From assembly GCA_020310875.1 (NCBI GenBank), contig CM035444.1, forward strand, positions 21,262,272 through 21,326,271: DNA of 64,000 nucleotides, given 5' to 3'. Numbering within the stretch: position 1 is the stretch's first letter; the number at the start of each line of letters is the position of its first letter. A program made the position numbers and the translations under genes. The notes beneath the pieces were generated by a model. It had not been told where the DNA came from, searched no databases, and was given only the letters and a program-made list of their open reading frames with translations. Of the stretch, positions 50,219 to 60,468 are shown one piece after another. Source of the stretch: Ceratopteris richardii. Its lineage: Eukaryota > Streptophyta > Polypodiopsida > Polypodiales > Pteridaceae.

Positions 50219-50290
50219 AAGGTGGGAGGATTTGAACCCACAACCTCACTCACACAGGAAAGTGTTTTACCACTACACTATCTCTTTGTG
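50219..50290 (-). repeat. tRNA-like module in the TR-GAG leader, minus strand
   Basis: On the minus strand, agtgtagtggtaaaacac (A-box-like, 50,280-50,263) and gttgtgggttcaaatcctcc (B-box-like, 50,244-50,225) are spaced as in a 72-base tRNA. It is antisense to the element. The acceptor arms do not pair well, so I take it as a SINE piece or an old tRNA copy. Confidence 0.5.
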
Positions 50291-50449
50291 TTGTCACTCT
50301 AGTTCTCTTTTCTTATATTTAACATAACTTTCATCTCTTTCTTACTTTTCTAATTCCCAAGAACAACCATTCCTTTTACATTTTAATTCAAGCAATCTCA
50401 AAAATTGTTTTTACATATCTAGCAAGAGGGTTTTGTTCTCTACATATTC

Positions 50450-51190
50450 ATGGATCCTACGAACACCATGAGGATTTCGATGAGTCACCTCTACCCGAGG
50501 TACAACAACTCGAGCTCCTACGACATGAACTTCAAGGTGCTCAAAATGAGATCCGACAATGCAATGAAGTACTCTAGAAGATGCAAACTGATGAAGATAA
50601 CCTTATGAGGGTGGTCAAAGCTATTGTATCTGCCCAATCGGATGTTATGCATTCCAAGATTGGTGTTAAAAATTACCAATTTCTATGGATTGATGGCCGT
50701 AAGGATACTCCTTTAGTTCTTTCATGGTTGTCATAGTTTGATGATTTTTATACTGATGAAATGTATGCTGAAAATAAAAAAGTCAAATTTGCCACTAATT
50801 ATTTAGTCGAAAAAGCTCAACTCTAGTGGAATATCCTATGCCACAGTACGGATCATCCAACAACGTGGAAGGCTTTCCAAGATAAAGTGAAGGATTATTT
50901 TCTACCCCTACAGTTCAACCTACATGTTCAATGATTGTGTGCTATGTTTACATGGATGGAAGGTGATACTTTTACAACCTATATGGATTGGTTCTCCCTA
51001 GTATTTTTCTGCCTCCTTGAAGATGTTTCTAGTGATATTATGAAGAAGAAGTATGATGATGGTTTAGATAAGGAGATTCAAGCAAAGCTTCACTCATGCC
51101 AACATATGTCGCTTCATGAAGCTATTGCCTTTGCTTGTGATGCAAAGAAAGAGTACCAATCGATTATCAAAATAATCAACTTGTAGCAGC
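50450..51190 (+). mobile_element. Gag region of the TR-GAG element
   Basis: Pieces match a gypsy-type Gag: an acidic start (50,455-50,580), a capsid block around 50,690-50,960 (VKFATNYLVEKAQL, then a TWKAFQDKVKDYFLPLQ word) and its continuation at 50,935-51,186 (FTTYMDWFSLVF, KLHSCQHMSLHEAIAFA). No zinc knuckle and no pol are seen before the 3' LTR. The region is broken. Confidence 0.7.
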
Positions 51191-51562
51191 CACATCAGCA
51201 ACAACAACCTTTTCACTAGTCTATTTTTTTAATAATATGTGATGCATTTACATATAGAATTTAGTATGTAGAAGCATACTTTAGTTACACTTCCCAAAAA
51301 AACTAGAATATTTCAAGCATATTTTAGACCATGAATGATTGAAAAAAAACATTTTGAATAGTTAGTAATATACATTCTTTTATTGACTTATTTAGAGACT
51401 ATGTCAGCACCTCATAGATAATCTTAATAATTTAACATCTCCATGCATGTGTTTTTACATGGAACATGCTTATTTTTGTTCAGTGATGGAACATGTTAAT
51501 GGCCATCCATGTTTATTTTTATTTTATCAACTGAGATCAATTGCCTTTTCAACTAAAGAGAA

Positions 51563-52077
51563 TGTTATGAATTATGGAATGTGTTGAAAAAGGCATTGTT
51601 GGAGTGTTAATTTATTAATATATTAATGTGTTTTAGTATTTTTGATATAGGAGTTGAAGGTTCGTGAGGGTGTGAAATGTGTGAAAGGGCGGACATCAAT
51701 AATCCAATTTATAATTTATATAGTTTGTAAATAAAACCATGTAGAGGGTACTATTTTTTGAAATAGTTAGTAAACTAGTGGTTAGAATAAGGGTCGTTGT
51801 AGACTGTAATTTCTGATTTTAAAAGCAAAGGCTTTCTGCAAAAGTTACCAACTTTTACTTTCACGCATACTTTCTGAAGCCGCTCTTATGTAACCACTAT
51901 TTTGACATAATCAAAAACTCCTATAAATACATGCACTCTGTGGAATGTGGAAACAGAGTGCATGGGGGGAGATTGCACCCAATACTGCATTCTGTCTCAT
52001 CTCCTGGCGTGTCTATTTTTCTGTGTGTTTTCTGCATCTGTAACCTCTGTGTGTGAATGAGAAAGATCTTGATAACA
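51563..52077 (+). repeat. 3' LTR of the TR-GAG element
   Basis: Begins TGTTATGAATTATGG and ends GATAACA, followed by ATAGA. The purine-rich ctaaagagaa just before it may be the polypurine tract. Confidence 0.9.
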
Positions 52078-52082
52078 ATAGA

Positions 52083-52596
52083 CTTACTTTATTACATTCT
52101 TCCCCACTTGGAAATATATTTTCCTCCTTGAAAATAGAGCTATATAACTAGTGTAGATAACCCCCGAGCCTCATGCTCTAAAATTGGAAGAACATGATCG
52201 TGTTCTAAAACTAGAAGAACATGTCTCATCTCTGTGGTAGGATCCCCGCCCAAATGATTCAAAACACTATCTGGCTTTGCACTTTGATAATATGATCAAA
52301 GTACAAAGTGGTGAATGAATAAAAAGATTGGATCTAAATACATTTGTAGCCACTTCACTATTTCTTGATATGCGATCTAGGCATAAAAATGTCAAATGGA
52401 TGGATTCTAGGTACTAGTTCATTTCTTGGCACCACTTGTTTGAGAACTCTTAATTTACTTGAATTTGATTTGGAAAATTAAAAGTTTTGTTGGCACAAAC
52501 TTCAAAATTGGATATTCGTACTATGTTTTACTTTCAACCAATATCTACTTGATTTCTTTCACTTGACAGGTGGATTGCTCTATCCTAATGGGCCTA
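52083..52596. other. Unassigned interval
   Basis: No gene or repeat recognised between the TR-GAG element and the tandem duplication. Confidence 0.4.
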
Positions 52597-55470
52597 AAAA
52601 ATCCTATGTAAAATATAGAAGAAAGTGTACCATTTATATTTGGTCAGCCATACTTACACTTAATCGAGTCAAATTCAAAATGAAAATTGTCAAACTAGGG
52701 GTACTTTTTCTCAAAGACTTTAGTTGTTCTTTGAATTTTCAATCTGATGAGCATTTCCTAATTCCTTTGTTCTAGAGTTTACTAAACTTAAGAAAATCAG
52801 TAGAGTTTTGCTAGCTAACTTGAAGCAAACTCAAATAAATAAGTCAATCTTGGGTTGTTCATATTTGGAAGATTGAAAGGGTTCTTCTATAGAACATCTA
52901 TCTAAGATGTTGAATTTAGTTATCTTGTTCGAACCGACTAACTCTTGACTTTTAAAAGAAGAATCAGGTATCATATCTGAGTCGAATCCAAAAGATTCAA
53001 AAACTGAAAAGAAAGAACTAAAGCTTTGTACAACCAATTCAAACTTCAAAGATACATATACTTTCTACGAGACAAGTTCTAGATGACTCAAGACTTTAAC
53101 TTCACAAAGATTTGTTTCAATAAGATATTAAAACATTTTTTCTATCTTTAAGAGAGAAATAAATTGGATTCTCGAAAAGATTTTGAGCGGATCTAGAATA
53201 TCATCCAACCACAAGATACTAGACTTTGTATCATTATCAGAGATGCAGTCATAGAATCTAGCATCCATCTATTGAATGTTAAAGTTCAATTGATGCTAAG
53301 GTTTAATCACTTCTTTGAGTTTCATCACTCCTTAGGATGAAACCAAAGTGAAAACTTTAAAAACTCTATCATTTGTTATAATTCTCGAACATATCAAATA
53401 TCTTTTGAACTTTAAAAGTTCAATTAATTTAAGTTCCATTTGGTTTTATTTGATTTCTATTACATCTTGGGATAGAATCGTATAAAAACATTCCAAATCA
53501 TCCTACCTAGATGCATGAAATTTACATCTAAGCTATCTTTAGGATTCTCTAACTTTTTCCTAGACTTAGAGTATCATGGAAGTTTGCAAGTAGTTCAATT
53601 TTCTTACCATCAATTGAATGCTTTACTTACTTTCGATCTGCCTACTTTTTCCAAAGCAACACCCCTACTATGTGATAACCTAAGTATCACTTTTCTTTTT
53701 AATGAACTAGCTACTTGAGTCGCATAGCAGCTAAGAACTTTGCAACTAACTAGCTTGCTATTTTTCCTAATTGTCTAACTTAAGCTAGAAAAGTAGGTAA
53801 GGATTAGGAAAGTAGTACATTTGTTCAACTACCTAGCAAAACTTCAGCCAAAAACCATGCTTCATCATATGTGAATGCATATTCTTGCATGTGAATGCAT
53901 GTAAGTGCATTCATGTGCTTGCATGCTTATTTTTTCTTTTCATGCACCAAATAAATCAAGCAGCCCTTGAGCTTGCTTTGCATGCATCCATGCACAAACA
54001 TTCAACTTGCTACCTTTCAAAAAGATATAACCATGCATGTGCACATACTCAAGTGCATCTAATATGTTTTTCCAGCATAAAAGGAAGCAATTTTTATGCA
54101 TGAAAACATTCTTCTAGAGCAAAAAATGCACCAACATTCTTTCCTTTCCATGTGGTGATCATTCATAGATGCATGCCCTTGCTTGATAAATGTTTTCATT
54201 CCGTCTATGCTCTCCGATAAAGCTTTCATTAATTCACATCAATTATATCAAAAATGAAGATTACTATCATGCTTGATTGATAATAAAATGCACTCTATGT
54301 GAAAGCAAAGAGCAAAAACAAGTATTGAAAGCAAACGTTAACTTGGAAGATACTTATAACTAACTCAGGTTGTGTCCTCCCATTGTCCATGAGATGATCG
54401 AATCTTGATCCTCCTTAGTTTCATGAATCTTGAAGCACGTTCTTCGCAAAGTGCTACAAGGAAATCTCCCTTTCACTTGATGGTCACCTCACCTTTGTAC
54501 ATTAGCCAAATTGGGTATCTTCCATGAACATCCAAGTTAAAAACTTTGAAACCATCACCAATGGGCATCTTGTGATAGTTGTGGAGTTTCAATTGTCTAT
54601 GATCCAGATTCATGAACTAGCTAAGTAAATATAATGATGCTATTGCTTAGTGGATAAGCTCGTTGACTTTGAAATGAATAGTTTGGGTTCGAACCTCCCT
54701 TAGAATCTCTTTTAGCCATAGCTCTCAAAGGACATCTTGAAATGATATTATGTATCAAGAATATCAAGAAATACTTAATATGTGTATGTAAAGGCTCTAT
54801 ACATGAATCCCGAGTGCCAATTTTGTTTATACTTTAGAGCAGCACTAATTTAGCAGCACAGAACCAACTAAATATTTACAATGGTTTAATGCTAATAGTA
54901 AAAGACGGTTGCTCCTTATGAGGTCATAATTACTTCAAGAATAATAAATTAAACAAAACTGATATCAAACATGCAAGTTGTGTAGCACATAGATCGTTTC
55001 CCTCTAGATAGGAGGGTCGTCGGTTTGGATCCGCAAAAACGCTTCGAGTTACATATGGAAAATCTTTTACAAAATCTTCTAAAGAAAGATGTCAAGGGAT
55101 GGCTATGAATACAGATATTATAATATCCCTATATATTCGACTCTACGTGCCTTAGTGGGTGGCTATCTCACCATATGGAAGACCTCCTATTCTGCATGAG
55201 AGGAGGTGATATATGGCATTGACCTTTTTCTTGCACTAAGATAGTGGGCCAAATCAATCCAACCAAATATACCTCCAACAAGATCTTCGTCGATTTGGGC
55301 GCACGATTGATAGCTACTACAGAGGCTATGAGTTCAATACCTTGTGTAGCATGATCATAATGTTGTAAAACTAATCATGCTGTTGTAAATATGGTACGCT
55401 TTGTGTGACAATGTCTAGAGATCAAAACTTGGAAGTCAATCGAGGAGAGCTCTGAATCTGCATTTCCAAC
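52597..55470 (+). repeat. Tandem duplication, unit 1 (about 2.9 kb)
   Basis: Aligns with 55,491-58,552 from aaatcctatgtaaaatata at its start to gagagctct..gcatttcc at its end. Identity by eye is about 90% over most of the length. Unit 1 has its own central segment (about 53,195-53,495) and about 190 bases at 54,064-54,250 that unit 2 lacks. No open frame longer than about 75 codons is shared convincingly; the minus-strand frame at 53,049-52,831 recurs in unit 2 at 55,944-55,726 with substitutions, but it shows no family motif. No LTRs or inverted ends are visible. The unit is non-coding as far as I can tell. Confidence 0.8.
54636..54700 (+). repeat. tRNA-like module in unit 1
   Basis: gcttagtggataagctcg (A-box-like, 54,645-54,662) and gggttcgaacctccc (B-box-like, 54,685-54,699) lie about 23 bases apart, in tRNA order. 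The B box matches the Pol III consensus GGTTCGAANCC well. The arms do not form a clean cloverleaf. A second, weaker B-box-like word (ggtttggatccgc) occurs at about 55,021-55,033. Confidence 0.55.
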
Positions 55471-56087
55471 ACTATTAGAATTAATATTAGAAATCCTATG
55501 TAAAATATACAAGAAAGTGTACCATTTATATTTGGTCAACCGTACTTAAACTTGACCAAGTCAAATTCAAAATGAAAATTGTCAAACTAGGGGCACTTTC
55601 TCTCAAAGACTTTAGTCAGAAGTTTTTTGAATTGTCAATCTGATGAGCATTTCCTAATTTCTTTGTTCTAGAGTTTACTAAATTTAGAAAATCAGTAGAG
55701 TTTTGCTAGCTAACTTCAAGCAAACTCAAATAAATAAGTCAATCTTGGGTTGTTCATATTTGGAAGACTGAAAGGGTTCTTTTATAGGACATCTGTTGGA
55801 GATGTTTAATTTAGCTATCTTGTTCCAACCGACTAACTCTTGACTTTTAAAAGAAAAATCTGATATCATATTTGAGTTAAATCCAAAAGATTCAGAAAGC
55901 GAAAAGAAAGAATTAAAGCTTTGTACAACCAATTCAAACTTCAAAGGTACATATACTTTCTACGAGACATGTTCTAGTTGACTCAAGACTTTAACTTCAC
56001 AAAGATTTGTTTCGCCAAGATATTGAAGCATTTTTTCTATCTTTAAGAGAAATAAATTGGATTCTCGAAAAGATTTTGAGCAGATCT

Positions 56088-56400
56088 TGTTGGAGTCAAT
56101 GTCATGTTCCAACACTGCTGAATTATCATATAGGAACATGTTTTATAGTTCTTGTACAAGCAAAGTCACATGGGGACGTGGCTATAATAGTATATTCTCC
56201 AACCACCAACTTGGGTTCGAATCCCGTGTTGGCAACGATGACAGCAGTGTGAAAATCTACATGAAAAGCATACATAATTTTGACTTGATTTTCTTTTTTC
56301 CGCAAAGATTTTTACGATCGTACTTTGGCGTCGATAGCTTTTCAATTTATGCTTTTTCCATTAATGATCAATTTGATCGTAAGAAATCCCTTTAAGGATA
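56088..56400 (+). repeat. Unit 2-specific insertion with tRNA-like boxes
   Basis: The stretch starts tgttggagtcaatgtcatg, where unit 1 has a different sequence. It holds acgtggctataatagtat (A-box-like, 56,176-56,193) and gggttcgaatcccg (B-box-like, 56,213-56,226), the best B box in the window. A tRNA-derived SINE is the simplest reading. The right border is unclear. Confidence 0.5.
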
Positions 56401-57710
56401 GGTAATCTTTTATATTACATCTTCCACAGACTTAATTACTGTTATCATGGTTGCAAACTACATACTTGGAATATTTACTCTGTTCAAACTTCGAAGAAGT
56501 CACTTATTTCACACTCTCCATTGGATAAATGGAACTTGAGTGAAAAACTTGCCAAAAGAAAGAGATTGTCAATACTTGGGCAAACCTTATGAAGCTTGAT
56601 CAAGTCTTGGTGATCATGCAATAAAATAAAGACTTTGTCTTTATCATTAGGACTGTTAGACTTTTCTAAAGCTTTATAGCTTACCTACAAGATTTAGAGC
56701 GATCTTTCCCTCAACTCAAGTCCAAGCATATGCTGATGCTTCTCAGATAATGCTCAGAATATCATCATATTGATACACCTTTAGGTTATACCTAGATGCA
56801 TGAAATTTTACATCTAAGCTTATCTTTAGGATTCTCTAAGTTTTTCCTAGACTTAAAGTATCATGGAAGTTTGCAACTAGTTCAAGTTTCTTGCCATCAA
56901 TTGAATGCTTTACTTACTTTTGATATGCTAATTTTTTCGTAGCAGCACCCCTACTATGTGATACCTAAGTATCACTTTTTTTAAAAAATGAACTAGCTAC
57001 TTGAGTTGCATAGCAGCTAAGAGCTTTGCAACTAACTAGTATGCTATTTTTCCTAATTGTCGAAGTTGAGTTAGAAAAGTAGGTAAGGATTAAGAAAGTA
57101 GTACATTCATTCAACTACCTAAGAAAACTCCAATGAAAAACCATGCTTCATCATATGCCAATGCATATTCTTGCATGCAAATGCAGGTAAGTGCATTCAT
57201 GTGCTTGCATGCTTTTTTTCTTTTCATGCACCAATTAAATCAAGCAGCCCTTGAGCTTGCTTTGCATGCATCCATGCACAAGCATTCAACTTGCTACCTT
57301 TCAAAACGATATAACCATGCATGTAATTCGCATCAATAATATGGAAAATGAAGATTACTATCATGCTTGAATGATAATAAAATGCACTCTATGTGAAAGT
57401 GAAGAGCAAAGACAAGTATTGAAAACAAAAATTAACTTGGAAAATACTTATACCTAGTTGTGTCCTCCCATTTTCCATGAGATGAGAGAATCTTGATCCT
57501 CTTTAGTTTCATGAATCTTGAAGCACATTCTTCACAAAAGTGCTTTACACTTGATGGTCACCTCACCTTTGTACATTAGGCGAATTGGGTATCTTCCATG
57601 AACATCCAAGTTAGAAACTTTGAAACCATCACCAATGGGCATCTTATCATAGTTGTGGAGGTTCAATTGTCTATGATCTAGATTCATGAATTAGATAAGT
57701 AAATGTAATG

Positions 57711-57775
57711 ATGATATTGCTTAGTGGATAAGCTCGTTGACTTTAAAATGAATAGTCTAAGTTTGAACCTCCCTT
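57711..57775 (+). repeat. tRNA-like module in unit 2
   Basis: Same module as 54,636-54,700. The A-box-like part is unchanged (57,719-57,737), but the B-box part has decayed to aagtttgaacctccc. About 21 extra bases follow it. Confidence 0.5.
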
Positions 57776-58552
57776 CACGCAATGCTATCTTATAGAATCT
57801 CTTTTAGCTATGGCTCTCAAAGGACATCTTAAAATGATATTATGTATCAAGAATATCAAGAAGTACTTAATATGTGTATATAAAGGCTCTATACATGAAT
57901 CCCAAGTGCCAATTTTGTTTTTACTTTAGATCAGCACAAAACCAACTAAATATTTACAATGGTTTAATGCTAACAGTAAAAGACGGTTGCTCCTTATGAG
58001 GTCATAAGTACTTGAGGAGTAATAAATAATAAAAAAACTGATATCAAACGTGCAAGTTGCATAGCACATAGATCGTTTCCTTGTGGACGGGAGGGCCATC
58101 GGTTTGGATCCACAACAACGCTCGCTGTTACATATGGAAAATCTTTTGCAAAATCTTCTAAATGAAGATGGTGAGGGATGGTTGCGAATATAGATATTAT
58201 AGTACCCCTATATATTCCAACTCTACGTGCCTCCGTGGATGGGTTGTCTCACCATATGGAAGACCTCCTGTTCTGCATGAGGGAAGGAGGTGATATATGG
58301 CATTTACCTTTTTCTTGCACTAAGATAGTGGGCCAAATCAATCCAACCAAATATATCTCCAACAAGATCTTTGTTGACTTGGGCACGCGATCGATAGCTA
58401 CTATAAGGGTTGTGAGTTCAATACCCTGCGTAGCATGATCATAATGTTGTAAAACTGATCATGTTGTTGTAAATAACCTAAGCTTTGCATGACAATGTCC
58501 TGAGATTGAAACTTGGAAATCAATCGAAGAGAGCTCTCAATATGCATTTCCT

Positions 58553-58957
58553 GTTGACGACATGATTGCTCCTACTTCATCTACATTTGTATCGGCATGA
58601 GTGCAGATTCTCTATTTTGTATCCAAGAGGCACTCCATTTCTAGTCTATTTCCATTTTATATTGTATTTCCTTTGTATTTGGGTACCTTGCCATATGCTT
58701 CTACTAGTTGTATTCATTCTTCTTTCAGGAGACTTATCCCACATATGATGTACTTTTGAGAGCCTCTCCCAAATTTATATAAGGAGGGCCTCTCCCCTCA
58801 TTTGTACTTGATTAGAAGCTTGAGGAGACTACTCCATGCTCTTGGCAAGCTCATTTCTAATCCACATGAGTCTACCCATTTCATGGTCTACTCATTTTGT
58901 GTCTCACACATTCTTTGTTTTGTGAGAGTACTTTACTTTTCATTTTGTTTCCGTGTG
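58553..58957 (+). repeat. LTR-like stretch with TATA box
   Basis: Begins TGTTGACGACATG, has ttatataagga at about 58,776-58,786, and is followed near 58,960 by tgtatcaaagcac, which resembles a Met-tRNA primer site. No second copy or coding region of such an element is seen, so a solo LTR or an isolated 5' end are both possible. Confidence 0.35.
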
Positions 58958-60365
58958 CGTACTGTATCAAAGCACTAGCTGGAGGTCTTGGCAGTACGTT
59001 TGGTGGTGATTTTGGTGGTGGTGGTGCTTTATGTTGGTGTTGTGTTTTCTCCTCATTGAGAGAAGCCTCTTGCCATCAAGTTTGGGACTCATTTCGCCCA
59101 TTTGCCCACCCTCCCACCCTTCTTCCTTTTACCCCCCATTTCCCCTCCCTCCTTTCTTGATTATGAAGTACATTGTGCTCATTAAGTGGTCCATAGTTAT
59201 TATGGAGTATGGAGACTATTATGATTCTCTTTGTTTGGAGTGTTTATAAACACCACTTCATCTCCATCATTAATCTTTTAACGTAACTCCTTTATCAAAT
59301 ACGTGTGTGGTAATTGTAGGTTCATTTGATGATCTTTTATAGAGTTGATAATGAATCTCGAGTTCATGTAGTGTTTATCAACACTTTGAATCTGCTTGGC
59401 TGATTGACATATACAATTTTGTGATTTTTCACATCCAACCATATCATTCATCGAGTTTGCAATACTTGCATCTACGCGTTGAGGAATCCAGCTCTTACAT
59501 GTGAGCCATCTCTTGTGTATGTCCCTATTGCACAGAGAGCAGAACCACCTCACATAACTCTTCCTCCTCTGTGCGGGAGTGCGAGAGCAAAGCAGCCACA
59601 AGCCTCTTCTGTGGACAGAGTTAAGTGCATATCTTCTCTCTGATATCGAGAAAAGGAGAGAAAAGACGTGCAGAAGGTCTTGGTGGTCATCTGGTGCAAT
59701 GTGCTGATCTCCGTGTCAAGAAGTCATTTGTCTACGTTTTAAGCTATACTCCTGCTTCTTGGTGCACATCTGAGTTTCGACCATACGGAAGAGAGAGCAT
59801 TTTCGGACTGAATCCAAGCGCTAGCAGAGGAAAAGAGAAAGCACTTTCAGATAACTCTCTGATGTCTTGATCAGCTCGTTGTCCTAACCTGCAAGCAACA
59901 CCTGATTCCGTGTAACATCCAAGCGACTAAGCTTTGAGGGTCTCCGTTATAAACTTCTGAGCAAGTTTGTCATTCTGCGGAAAAATGCTAAGGATCAAGC
60001 TCCTCATTAGAGCGCGGATGGAGAAATCTAGCATTCGGGTGTCTCACTCAGAGCATTAACTTTGTTAGTGAGCAGACAGAGAGAGAGGACGAGAAAATCA
60101 CTTGCTGCACCAATCCAAACCGCACCCTCCGCCACACTTTCAGAGAGAGAGAGAGAGAGAGTGTTTCTTAATCTCTGTCACCTACCAAAGATAGCCAGAA
60201 AAAGCGCGAGAGGTGTCCAACTAGGGTCCGGCTACCACATACATTATTAGCACGCGCATATACTTGGCTAGTTCTCTGTAAAAGCTCTTCGTATGCTACA
60301 GATTTACTGGAGCAAACGAGACAGCGTTGTTCACATGTCCCCATAGAGGCTTAGGCGCTGAATGA
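58958..60365. other. Unassigned, GC-richer interval
   Basis: No gene I can name. 59,480-60,350 is visibly less AT-rich than the rest of the window and has a GA tract at 60,140-60,162. Frames of 81 codons (59,625-59,870) and 62 codons (60,062-60,250) show no known motif. A leader or promoter of a plant gene is possible, since GA/CT tracts are common there, but nothing proves it. Confidence 0.35.
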
Positions 60366-60378
60366 TTTTTTTTTTTTT
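60366..60378 (-). other. Poly-A tail of the LINE
   Basis: Thirteen T on the plus strand, about 90 bases beyond the last ORF2 codon. This is the mark of target-primed reverse transcription. Confidence 0.85.
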
Positions 60379-60468
60379 GAGACAACAGAAAGTATAAAAT
60401 TGATGCAAGTCAAAAAATACAACTTATGGTAGACTCTTGAAGGAGCCTACAGAGAAAACTAGAGAGAA

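Larger units (their letters stand above)
49237..52077 (+). mobile_element. TR-GAG-type LTR retrotransposon, short, broken
   Basis: A 2.84-kb fossil with two LTRs, 5-bp target duplication, Met-tRNA primer site, a leader with odd repeats and a gag region but no pol. Non-autonomous LTR elements that keep only gag are known in plants as TR-GAG elements. They move with enzymes supplied by a full-length relative. About four breaks are visible in gag. The LTRs differ at roughly 70 of 515 sites (14%), so it is the oldest element dated here: about 5 to 30 million years under the same range of rates. No helper element of this family is in the window. Confidence 0.8.
55491..58552 (+). repeat. Tandem duplication, unit 2 (about 3.1 kb)
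   Basis: Second copy of the unit at 52,597-55,470, separated from it by about 20 bases. Its central segment, 56,088-56,785, is longer than and unlike that of unit 1. It ends at gcatttcc, immediately before an LTR-like TGTTGACGAC. The substitution level shows the duplication is not recent. Confidence 0.8.

Noticed and set aside
54636-54700. A functional tRNA gene
   Set aside because: A and B boxes are present, but the arms do not pair as a cloverleaf, and the copy in unit 2 has decayed in the B box.
57130-57320. CATGCATG-rich stretch as a seed-type RY regulatory cluster (also 53,860-54,040)
   Set aside because: The words are part of the duplicated unit and no gene follows. Low-complexity drift explains them equally well.
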